Positions 17,031 to 23,953 of a stretch of 43,605 nucleotides of DNA are shown here, piece by piece; the first letter of the stretch is position 1, and every line of letters starts with the position of its first letter. A program made the translations under genes and the position numbers. The notes beneath the pieces are model-generated. The model was given only the letters and a program-made list of their open reading frames with translations, did not search any database and was not told the DNA's origin. The DNA lies in NCBI GenBank assembly GCA_038229055.1, contig JBBROU010000028.1, positions 1 to 43,605 on the forward strand, read 5' to 3'. This DNA is from JANYJA01 sp038229055 (lineage in GTDB: Bacteria; Acidobacteriota; Terriglobia; Bryobacterales; Bryobacteraceae).

Positions 17031-17921
17031 ATGGCACATCCTGTAAAGAATGACGAGTTTGTTTCCAAAATTGTCACCGATCCCAAAAACCCACCAAACA
17101 CCCTGCTGCTGAAGGGCTTCATCGGAGCATCCTCGGAGGCTGGTCACATTCGCTTGTATATGGATAGCGCGTTGAGCGACTATGTCGAAATTCCCGAATC
17201 GGCTGTCCTGTACGCTCAGCAACTAACTAAGGAGGAATCGCCCCTCGGCGGAAGCAACGTTTGGATTCAGCGCGATGCTTCCTTAATACACGGACCGATC
17301 CTTGCGGCTCGGCCGAAGGCGAGTTTCCTCGAAGGCCGCATCATGACCACTCATGCGTGCGCTGTCCAGGGCCGGCCTTTCCTGCCGAAAACCGTCATGA
17401 TCACCTGCACCGATGTAGGCCCATGCCCGACAGACGCGTGCACCAATTTCGGCCCCAAGTGTCACACGCAAACCGTTGTCACATGCCCGGCCCCGTGTCC
17501 GATACCGACACAATCCGGCACAACTTGTCCGGCGCCTTGTCCGACGCCGACCCTGGACGGGCCTAACTGCCCCACTACTCCTGGGTTCACATGTAGCGGG
17601 CCAAGCTGTCCGACCACCGCGGACACCACTTGTTGTGGGCCACTTTGTCCGACTTTCCCCGCAAATACGTGCGGCGGCCCTAACTGTCCCACGGTAAGCG
17701 GAACGACGTGTCCCGCCCCGACTTGCACTCAGAGCGGACCAAGCTGCCCCACAACCCAGGGCACTACCTGTCCCGCTCCATGTCCGACCACACAAAGCGG
17801 GCCCTCTTGCCCCACTCACTTTACCTGTGGCGGGCCACACTGCCAGACCATAGACGACCCAAGCTGCCCCTTCCCGACCGAAATCGGCAAGTCATGCGTC
17901 GGGCCGTGCATCAAGCCCTAA
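17031..17921 (+). CDS. Candidate giant repetitive lanthipeptide precursor (Cys/Thr/Pro-rich)
   Basis: 296 residues; ribosome site AAAGGAG at 17017-17023, 7 bp from the ATG. Residues 1-100 form a folded-looking leader region (FVSKIVTDPK, NTLLLKGFIGASSEAGHIRL, YVEIPESAVLYAQQL, EESPLGGSNVWIQRDAS) with no Cys. Residues 101-296 hold 28 Cys and about 49 Ser/Thr, nearly all set in TCPAPCPT or GPxCPT modules; residues 177-228 are four exact 13-residue repeats of GPxCPTxxxxTCx. Many Cys directly follow a Thr or Ser. Next to a kinase, a HopA1-type lyase and LanC, this composition is what a substrate for Ser/Thr dehydration and Cys addition would show. A GG at residues 73-74 is a possible but unproven cleavage site. 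The alternative is a disulfide-rich structural protein. No homologue was recognised with certainty. Confidence 0.75.
   Translation: MAHPVKNDEFVSKIVTDPKNPPNTLLLKGFIGASSEAGHIRLYMDSALSDYVEIPESAVLYAQQLTKEESPLGGSNVWIQRDASLIHGPILAARPKASFLEGRIMTTHACAVQGRPFLPKTVMITCTDVGPCPTDACTNFGPKCHTQTVVTCPAPCPIPTQSGTTCPAPCPTPTLDGPNCPTTPGFTCSGPSCPTTADTTCCGPLCPTFPANTCGGPNCPTVSGTTCPAPTCTQSGPSCPTTQGTTCPAPCPTTQSGPSCPTHFTCGGPHCQTIDDPSCPFPTEIGKSCVGPCIKP
17559..17714 (+). repeat. Four tandem 39-bp units coding 13-residue Cys/Thr repeats
   Basis: The units encode GPNCPTTPGFTCS, GPSCPTTADTTCC, GPLCPTFPANTCG and GPNCPTVSGTTCP. Cys sits at positions 4 and 12 of every unit and Thr at 6 and 11. The register is kept exactly (Cys 180, 193, 206, 219 and 188, 201, 214, 227) while other positions vary, so selection acts on spacing. 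Less regular copies follow to residue 273. Confidence 0.9.
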
Positions 17922-17930
17922 ACGTTGATC

Positions 17931-17982
17931 GCGAGATCCCGCGTCATTCTGAAATAGCAGAGGCGGGATCTCGCCTCTGCTA
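17931..17982 (+). promoter_or_regulatory. Two mutually exclusive hairpins between precursor and enzyme genes
   Basis: Stem 1: an 11-bp perfect inverted repeat (17955-17965 with 17972-17982) around a 6-nt GGATCT loop. Stem 2: GCGAGATCCCGC (17931-17942) is the exact reverse complement of GCGGGATCTCGC (17963-17974), which overlaps the loop and both arms of stem 1. Only one can form at a time, the geometry of an attenuator or of an RNA-stability switch. There is no T-run after stem 1 (it is followed by AAAAACCC), so simple rho-independent termination is unlikely; it may be an mRNA end-stabiliser or a REP-like element. Confidence 0.6.
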
Positions 17983-18003
17983 AAAACCCATGGTTCTAGT
18001 CTC

Positions 18004-19071
18004 ATGATTCTGACCGCGCGCAACTTACCGAATTATTTGCTCTCAAGGGGTCTCATTTCTTATGAGTCGATTGTCGACGGCGACTTGACCATCACCGATG
18101 CCTCACACCGCAACCGCGCCTTCCGGGTGCTGCGAGGATCGCAGCCGGGCTATTTCGTAAAACAGATCAGGCAGTGGGACGCGCCGACTATTTCGGCCTG
18201 GGAACAGGAGGCCGCCTGTTATCGCCGATTGTCCCCTTCCGCGATTCTGCCGAAACATCACAGCAGCGATTTCGAGTCTCGCATTCTGGTCCTCGATCTG
18301 GTTTCAGGAAGTGAAACTCTCAGTGAGTATCATCGCCGGCTTGACTCGTGTCCCGTCGCCGTAGGCAGCAAGCAAGGAGTCGCGCTGAGCGCCTTTCACC
18401 GAGCGACCCAGGGTAAAGAAAACGCGGGCAAGACGCCGTGGATTCTCGCTGTCCATGAAACCGATCCAACGTGGTTCGATGCGCTCAGCCCTGCTAATGC
18501 GCGGCTCCTCGAAGTTGTCGGAGATACCGAGTACGGCGAACTACTGAGCGGCCTGCGGCTTGAGTGGCAGCCAACTTGTCTCATTCATGGCGACGTCAAG
18601 TGGGACAATTTTCTAATCCACCCTCTAGTCAACGACACCGAATCTTCTGACCCGCAGGTGTTACTTGTCGATTGGGAGATGGCCAGCTTCGGAGACCCCT
18701 GCTGGGACGCCGGTTCAGTCTTCCAGGCATACCTGAACTTTTGGATTTATTCCATGCCGTTCCACGAAACCAATCGGGCCGACGTTCTCGTCAGCCGCGC
18801 TCATCGTCCGCTTGAGAACTTGCAGCCGGCTATGCGCGCATTTTGGGACAGCTATGTCTCGGGAATGAGTCTGGACTTTCACTCGGCGCGAATTGCGTTG
18901 GCGCGCAGCGTGCGTTGCGGCGCTGCCCGTATGATCCAAAGCGCGTACGAGATGATGCACCATTCCGACCAGATGCCGCCTGCCGGCTTGGCCATGCTGC
19001 AGACCAGTTTCAACATACTCACCAGGCCGGCCGATGCCGTGAGAGATTTGTTTGGCTTCGATTATGACTAA
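18004..19071 (+). CDS. APH-fold Ser/Thr kinase of the lanthipeptide locus (split dehydratase, kinase half)
   Basis: 355 residues of the aminoglycoside-phosphotransferase/protein-kinase-like fold. The ATP-binding Lys is likely K53 (GYFVKQIRQW) with a paired Glu at E67 or E69 (AWEQEAACYRRL). The catalytic loop is IHGDVKWDNFL (H195, D197, N202), and the metal-binding motif is LLVDWEMASFGDP (D223, E225). In class V lanthipeptide and thioamitide pathways a kinase of this family phosphorylates Ser/Thr of the precursor before elimination by a HopA1-type lyase. The next gene here is HopA1-type, overlapping by 8 bp, which makes the role strong inference. No clear ribosome site; the start follows the hairpin region at 17931-17982. 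A drug-resistance role is unlikely in this context. Confidence 0.85.
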   Translation: MILTARNLPNYLLSRGLISYESIVDGDLTITDASHRNRAFRVLRGSQPGYFVKQIRQWDAPTISAWEQEAACYRRLSPSAILPKHHSSDFESRILVLDLVSGSETLSEYHRRLDSCPVAVGSKQGVALSAFHRATQGKENAGKTPWILAVHETDPTWFDALSPANARLLEVVGDTEYGELLSGLRLEWQPTCLIHGDVKWDNFLIHPLVNDTESSDPQVLLVDWEMASFGDPCWDAGSVFQAYLNFWIYSMPFHETNRADVLVSRAHRPLENLQPAMRAFWDSYVSGMSLDFHSARIALARSVRCGAARMIQSAYEMMHHSDQMPPAGLAMLQTSFNILTRPADAVRDLFGFDYD

Positions 19072-20023
19072 CCTCGGCCTTCATTTATCACCGATCCTAG
19101 ATGCAGTCAAAATCCAGAGCGAGACCGCGTTTTCATTTCAGAATGAAAACTATACTTTCTCTTCCGAAACCGAGAGCGAAGCGAAACTGCGCGATTTGCT
19201 TTATGAACGCGGCTATATGCGCCCCATAGACGCCGCGCGCTCGCCGAACGCGTCAAACTCGAACGGCAGCCTCCTCACAGGTCTTCGCGCGGCAAATGCC
19301 GCTCTCCCCCGCTGGCAAAGCGACTGGCGCATTTACGAAGTTCACAAGGGCGCCTGGATCTCAGCCCAGCGCGATGGCATCGGCCGCACCTTCGCTCCAG
19401 GGGAATTTGTCACGAAAGAGGGCCCTGGGATGCCTTTGCGCGTCGGAGCGATGGTTGATGTATATTTTGCGACAGAGTCGCTTCACATGCAGCCAGGTTT
19501 CTATTTTGCTTTCAGTGAGACCGTGGCCGACGAGTCGGATTACAGCGCTCTGCTTCGTTTCTATTGGCATCTTGAGCCCGCCGGCGCGCCTTTGCTGCTC
19601 CACTCCATCTCCACTCTGCTGAATCGTTTCCAGGTGCCCTACCGCTTTAAGTGTCTGAGCCATCCTGCCGCTTACATTAGGGCGGACTCCGCTGTTTTGT
19701 TCGTCCCGCGCCGCTGGTACCAGATTGTGGCTCGGCTCCTGAGTACGCCCCGCCGTGCGATTAGTCCGCATCTCCGGACCGGAGCCCCGCTGTTCGCCAA
19801 GCCGCTGGCGGACGGCCTCGCCTTTGCCGAAGATCCGGGAGCCGGCCAGAGTTTCGGCATGCATCGCTGCACCGCGTTAGCTCAAACGATTCGCGATGTG
19901 GCCCTTCGCCAACAGGCGCTCTCGCTTACGGCGGTCGAACAGGGGCTTAGCAGCCGCGGCATTTCACCGGCTTTCCCTTACCTTAATCCAGGATCTGCCG
20001 ATATCTATGACTTCCTCCCGTAA
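19064..20023 (+). CDS. HopA1-family protein, presumed phospho-Ser/Thr lyase
   Basis: 319 residues from the ATG at 19064, which overlaps the kinase stop (ATGACTAA); a TTG at 19052 is an alternative. It resembles the HopA1 effector family (PF17914): an ALPRWQSDWRIYEVHKGAWI region, the FAPGEFVTKEGPGMPLRVG loop, VDVYFATESLHMQPGFYFAF, YWHLEPAGAPLLLHSISTLL and LNRFQVPYRFKCLSHPAAY, and the C-terminal PSPAF-like SRGISPAFPYLNPGSADIYD. In class V lanthipeptide and thioamitide clusters HopA1-domain proteins (LxmY/TvaD types) act with an APH kinase and are thought to eliminate phosphate to give dehydroamino acids. Basic residues likely to bind phosphate cannot be pinned down by eye. Its 3' end overlaps lanC by 17 bp. 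Confidence 0.82.
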   Translation: MTNLGLHLSPILDAVKIQSETAFSFQNENYTFSSETESEAKLRDLLYERGYMRPIDAARSPNASNSNGSLLTGLRAANAALPRWQSDWRIYEVHKGAWISAQRDGIGRTFAPGEFVTKEGPGMPLRVGAMVDVYFATESLHMQPGFYFAFSETVADESDYSALLRFYWHLEPAGAPLLLHSISTLLNRFQVPYRFKCLSHPAAYIRADSAVLFVPRRWYQIVARLLSTPRRAISPHLRTGAPLFAKPLADGLAFAEDPGAGQSFGMHRCTALAQTIRDVALRQQALSLTAVEQGLSSRGISPAFPYLNPGSADIYDFLP

Positions 20024-21281
20024 CCAATATCTTGAGACTGCCAGCCGCATCGGCGCCCGCATTTGTCGCGACGCACTCTGGTCGGGGGACCGCTGTAACT
20101 GGCTCGGCGATTCGATGGAAAAGCTCGATGGCACCTGGAAAGTAGCCCATCGCGCCCTGAGTTCCGATTTGTACGCGGGTACCAGCGGGATTGCCCTTTT
20201 TCTTGATCGCCTCCACGCATTAACAGGCGAAAAGTTATTCCGGGAAACCGCGGAAGGAGCTATTCGTCAGGCCTGTTCACGAATCGCCCACCTTACGCCC
20301 ACGGTCAAACCGAGCCTTTACTTGGGAGTTACTGGCATCGCTTACGCTCTGGCTGCTATGGAGCGTGATGATAAGGCACGTCAGGCACTTAGAAGTTTGA
20401 CCGATGGCGACTACACGCAATCCGGCATCGGTGACACAGGGTTAGACGTCATCGGTGGAATCGCGGGCGCCATTCCCGCTTTGCTTAGCATGGGCGTCGC
20501 GCTTTCCGACACGGGGCTCTTTACTCTCGCAATACTGTACGGCGAGGACTTACTGCGGTTAGCAAGAAAGAGCGCTGCCGGCTGGTCTTGGAACACAATG
20601 CGCGTGCCGCCTCAGCGTCGCAAAGAGGATCTCACAGGCTTTTCCCACGGCACCGCCGGTATCGCGTGGGCTTTCTCCGAATTGTTCGAATCCACTAATG
20701 ACCTACGTTTTCGCACGGCAGCCGAAGAGGCCCGCCGCTACGAACGCTCTCACTTCAATCCGCAGTGCTCCAATTGGCCAGACTTCCGGTATCTTTACGA
20801 TCCAGACTCTCCAATCAAGAACGGCCCCAGTTATCCGATCTCGTGGTGCCATGGGGCTCCCGGCATCGGGCTCGACCGGCTGCGTGCTTATGAAATCTTC
20901 GCCGGACAAACGCTCAAAGACGAAGCTGAAATCGCCATGCGCACCACCGAAACCAGTCTTGTGGTGACGGACAAGTCAAATTTTTCCCTGTGTCACGGAA
21001 TCGGCGGCAATGCGGATTTGCTCATCAACGCTGCCGTCTCGTTGAATGAGGCGGCGCACTTAGCCTTGCCGGAACGGGTCGGCGAAGATGGCATGGAACG
21101 CTTCGAACACCAAGATCTGCGTTGGCCGTGCGGCGTCACCGACGGAGACGAGACGCCGAACCTGATGCTAGGCACGGCCGGTATCGGCTATTTCTACCTG
21201 CGCTTGTACGACCCACACCGCGTGCCTTCTATACTGATTCTGCCCGCTCACGCCCACCAACGGATGCTTGCGTCACCGTAG
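20007..21281 (+). CDS. LanC-like lanthionine cyclase with complete zinc site
   Basis: 424 residues from the ATG at 20007 (a longer GTG frame inside the previous gene lacks support). It has the alpha/alpha-barrel repeats of LanC: LYAGTSGIALFLDRLH, LYLGVTGIAYALAAME, GFSHGTAGIAWAFSELFE, SWCHGAPGIGLDRL, SLCHGIGGNADLL and LMLGTAGIGYFYLRLY. Predicted zinc ligands are C281, C329 and H330, with H214 matching the catalytic His of NisC. LanC proteins activate Cys thiols for addition to dehydroalanine/dehydrobutyrine. Residues 1-60 carry no dehydratase domain, so this is a stand-alone cyclase, not LanM or LanL. With the kinase and HopA1 protein it completes a three-protein lanthionine synthetase. The last 9 bp overlap the convergent PLP enzyme gene. 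Confidence 0.94.
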   Translation: MTSSRNQYLETASRIGARICRDALWSGDRCNWLGDSMEKLDGTWKVAHRALSSDLYAGTSGIALFLDRLHALTGEKLFRETAEGAIRQACSRIAHLTPTVKPSLYLGVTGIAYALAAMERDDKARQALRSLTDGDYTQSGIGDTGLDVIGGIAGAIPALLSMGVALSDTGLFTLAILYGEDLLRLARKSAAGWSWNTMRVPPQRRKEDLTGFSHGTAGIAWAFSELFESTNDLRFRTAAEEARRYERSHFNPQCSNWPDFRYLYDPDSPIKNGPSYPISWCHGAPGIGLDRLRAYEIFAGQTLKDEAEIAMRTTETSLVVTDKSNFSLCHGIGGNADLLINAAVSLNEAAHLALPERVGEDGMERFEHQDLRWPCGVTDGDETPNLMLGTAGIGYFYLRLYDPHRVPSILILPAHAHQRMLASP

Positions 21282-22397
21282 CGCCTGCTCCAAATCCGCA
21301 ATCAGATCTTCGGGGTTTTCGAGGCCCACGGAAAGCCTCAGCAGGCCCTGCGGCGTCTTGCTCGACGGCCCCTCCACGGATGCGCGATGCTCAATCAAAC
21401 TGTGCGGCCCGCCTAAGCTCGTCGCGCGAGTGAATAGCTTCGCTTTCGCCGCAACCGCCATGGCTTGGTCGAGGCCGCCGCGCACCTCAAACGACAACAT
21501 GCCGCCGAAGCCGCTCATCTGCCGTCGCGCTATGGCATAGTTCGGATGACTTTCCAGACCCGGATAGTGAACCTTCTCGACCGAAGGGTGCTGCTTAAGG
21601 AACCGCGCGACTTTCACAGCGGATTCCGATTGCGCCCGCACTCGATAGGGCAGCGTCGCGATGCCGCGTAGCGTTAGCCAGCAATCGAACGGCGAGGGCA
21701 CAGCGCCGCCATACTGCTGGGTGTTGCGGCACCGCTCGAACAGGTAGTTATCGTGCCGCGAAATCAGCACGCCCCCGGTCACATCGCTGTTCCCATTGAT
21801 GTACTTCGTGGTTGAATGCACCACCAGGTCGATGTCTAAATCGAGCGGCCGCTGCAGCACCGGAGTCGCAAACGTCCCATCACACACCGTGATTGCGTTC
21901 GCCTTCCGCGCGATAGCGGAAATGCCGGCTAAGTCGGTCACCTTGAGCAGAGGATTCGAAGGCGTCTCGGTCCAGACTAACCGCGTCGCCGGGCGCATCG
22001 CCGCGCGGACAGCAGCCAGATCCGTCATATCGACATAGGTCGTGCTTAATTGCGCCTTCGCGAAAACGACTCCGATCACCTGACGCAGCCCGTAATAGAC
22101 ATCGTCCGGCGCGATGATATGATCGCCCGGCTCAAGCCCTTGAATGATCGCGGCGGCGACTGCGAGCCCGGAAGAAAACGCCAGCGCCGCCGTGCCGCCT
22201 TCGAGGGCCGCGAGGCACTCTTCCAGCGCTCGCCGGTTTGGATTTGTCTCCCGCGCATAGCTGAATCCGCGCGGATAACCGCCGTCCGGATCGCGCTCGA
22301 ACGTCGTCGAGAGATGGATCGGCATCGTCACGGCGCCGGTCGCGGAATCCACGCAGCGTCCCGCATGCACCGCAATCGTTTCAATATTCATGTCCAA
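21273..22397 (-). CDS. Trans-sulfuration PLP enzyme (cystathionine gamma-synthase/lyase family)
   Basis: 374 residues of the Cys/Met-metabolism PLP family. Visible motifs: ETIAVHAGRCVDSATGAVTM, the RETNPNRRALEECLAALEGG substrate loop, AFSSGLAVAAAIIQ, the cofactor-binding Tyr/Asp region (VCDGTFATPVLQRPLDLDID), and VHSTTKYINGNSDVTGGVL, where the Schiff-base Lys is in STTKYING. The C-terminal SLGGPHSLIEHRASVEG is typical of cystathionine gamma-synthase, gamma-lyase and homocysteine-forming relatives, which cannot be told apart by eye. It converges on lanC with a 9-bp overlap. Whether it serves the Cys-rich RiPP or ordinary methionine metabolism is unknown. Confidence 0.92.
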   Translation of the reverse strand: MDMNIETIAVHAGRCVDSATGAVTMPIHLSTTFERDPDGGYPRGFSYARETNPNRRALEECLAALEGGTAALAFSSGLAVAAAIIQGLEPGDHIIAPDDVYYGLRQVIGVVFAKAQLSTTYVDMTDLAAVRAAMRPATRLVWTETPSNPLLKVTDLAGISAIARKANAITVCDGTFATPVLQRPLDLDIDLVVHSTTKYINGNSDVTGGVLISRHDNYLFERCRNTQQYGGAVPSPFDCWLTLRGIATLPYRVRAQSESAVKVARFLKQHPSVEKVHYPGLESHPNYAIARRQMSGFGGMLSFEVRGGLDQAMAVAAKAKLFTRATSLGGPHSLIEHRASVEGPSSKTPQGLLRLSVGLENPEDLIADLEQALR

Positions 22398-22450
22398 TTG
22401 TATTCATGGCAAGCGTGATAAATCAGGCCCTGCCTGGGAAGTGAAGTACT

Positions 22451-22585
22451 TTGGTCCACGAAGATCGGGCCCCGTATTTAATCAAGTCGGTGCTGCATGC
22501 TTCGGAGTTGTTGCGGGCTTTTCATACTCCCGACGAGCACCTCCGTCTTCGGCTCGTGACGAAACGCGGCACCGAACGTCAGTAA
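22451..22585 (+). pseudogene. IclR-like regulator remnant (N-terminal helix only)
   Basis: In the 190 bp between the PLP enzyme and the peptidase, one plus-strand frame reads YLIKSVLHASELLRAFHTPD followed by EHLRLR, matching the first HTH helices of IclR regulators. It can start at a TTG (22451) and stops at TAA (22583-22585), just 3 bp before the peptidase ATG. Nothing of the ligand-binding domain is present. Read as a leftover of a deleted regulator; the match is short, so confidence is modest. Confidence 0.4.
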
Positions 22586-22588
22586 CGT

Positions 22589-23893
22589 ATGCTCCGCAAT
22601 CTGCTTTGCCTGATCCTGATCGCTATTCCCGGCAGCACGGCGTCGCCTGCTATCCCGGATACTCCCGCGGGTCGCACGTTCAAGGCTTGGCTCGACGCTT
22701 TCAACAGCGGCGAAAGCAACCGCATGGAAGCCTATCTCCAAAAATACGAGCCCGGCAAAAGCGATCATCTTGAGAATATGGAGGAACTGCGCGAGATGTC
22801 CGGGGGCTTCGATCTCGTTGGAATCGAGAAGAGCGAGCCGTTGCATTTTCAATTTCGCGTGAAAGAACACGACAGTGAAACCGTCGCGACGGGCCGCCTT
22901 GACGTGAAAGCGGGCGACCCGGCGGTGGTAGCCCGAATGGAACTGCGCGTCGGCCCTCCGGAAGCGGCGGATTCCGTTCCTCCGACCCCGATTGACCAGG
23001 CTACCCGAGCGCGTGTCATCGACGGAGCAATCGCCCAACTCAACGACCTATACGTGTTCCCGGAGACGGCCAAGAAAATGGAGGACGCGCTGCGCACGCG
23101 ACAGAAGCGCGGTGGGTATGACGCAGTGACCAGCGGAGAAGATTTCGCCGAGTTACTAACCCAGCAGTTGCGCGAGATCAGCCACGATAAGCATCTGAGC
23201 GTTCACTACAGCGCGGCCGCACTGCCCGTCGACGGACCGGGCCCCAGCCCTGAGGCTCAGGCTGGATACCGCAAACAGATGGAGCGCATGAACTGCGGGT
23301 TCGAGAAGGCGGAGCGGCTGGAAGGCAACGTAGGCTACCTGAAGTTCAATATGTTCGCCGATCCCGCGATTTGCGGGCCTACCGCTATCGCCGCGATGAA
23401 CTTCCTCGGTAACTCGGATGCCGTCATTTTCGACCTGCGCTTCAACGGCGGAGGCGAGCCGCAGATGATTGCGTTGATCTCGTCCTATCTGTTCCCTGCA
23501 CGCACGCACTTGAACGATCTCTGGGAGCGCAAAGGAGGAGCTACCGAACAATACTGGACGCTGCCCTATGTGCCCGGCAAGACGCTGGCGGGCAAACCAG
23601 TGTTCGTGCTGACTTCTAAGCGAACCTTTTCCGGCGCGGAAGAATTCAGTTACAACCTCAAGAATCTAAAACGGGCGACCCTGATTGGGGAGACTACGGG
23701 CGGCGGCGCGCATCCCGTCGCCGGGCATCGCATCGATGAACATTTCATGATCGGAGTTCCGTTTGCCAGGGCCGTCAATCCGATATCGAAAACCAATTGG
23801 GAAGGCACCGGAGTGGAACCAGACGTCAAGGTTCCGGCGGCTGAAGCGCTTGATACGGCTCAAAAGCTCGCGGCAGAGAAATTGGCTAAATAG
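22589..23893 (+). CDS. S41 family peptidase (tail-specific/IRBP type), secreted
   Basis: 434 residues with a signal peptide (MLRNLLCLILIAIPGSTAS). Residues 25-130 are an N-terminal domain of unknown type; then TRARVIDGAIAQLNDLYVFP marks the Peptidase_S41 N-terminal helical domain, and the core follows: GNVGYLKFNMFADPAICGPT, SDAVIFDLRFNGGGEPQMIA, and VFVLTSKRTFSGAEEFSYNL with the catalytic Ser in TFSGAEE, then ATLIGETTGGGAHP. No PDZ domain is seen. Such IRBP-like members are common in Acidobacteria and Bacteroidetes and act outside the cytoplasm on unknown substrates. It is the nearest protease to the lanthipeptide locus, but intervening genes make a leader-removal role speculative. Confidence 0.92.
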   Translation: MLRNLLCLILIAIPGSTASPAIPDTPAGRTFKAWLDAFNSGESNRMEAYLQKYEPGKSDHLENMEELREMSGGFDLVGIEKSEPLHFQFRVKEHDSETVATGRLDVKAGDPAVVARMELRVGPPEAADSVPPTPIDQATRARVIDGAIAQLNDLYVFPETAKKMEDALRTRQKRGGYDAVTSGEDFAELLTQQLREISHDKHLSVHYSAAALPVDGPGPSPEAQAGYRKQMERMNCGFEKAERLEGNVGYLKFNMFADPAICGPTAIAAMNFLGNSDAVIFDLRFNGGGEPQMIALISSYLFPARTHLNDLWERKGGATEQYWTLPYVPGKTLAGKPVFVLTSKRTFSGAEEFSYNLKNLKRATLIGETTGGGAHPVAGHRIDEHFMIGVPFARAVNPISKTNWEGTGVEPDVKVPAAEALDTAQKLAAEKLAK

Positions 23894-23953
23894 AGCGGCT
23901 GCCCGTTTGCGCCCCGCGTCGTCTTGGATTACGTTAGTATTCAGACGATTCGG

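Noticed and set aside
17559..17714. CRISPR array in the repeat region
   Set aside because: The 39-bp units are contiguous, in frame and coding, with no spacers. No CRISPR array or cas gene was seen anywhere in the window.
17462..17728. Antisense repetitive frame across the precursor repeats (Val/Gly/Gln/Leu-rich)
   Set aside because: It is the mirror of the 39-bp coding repeats, with no ribosome site or family match.
18004..19071. Aminoglycoside phosphotransferase (antibiotic resistance) reading of the APH-fold gene
   Set aside because: The fold is shared, but the gene overlaps a HopA1-family gene and is followed by lanC; kinase-type RiPP dehydratases use the same fold. Nothing specific to drug resistance is visible.
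19064..20023. Type III secretion effector (HopA1) as a virulence protein
   Set aside because: No type III secretion genes are present and the context is a RiPP enzyme trio; in such loci HopA1-domain proteins are biosynthetic.
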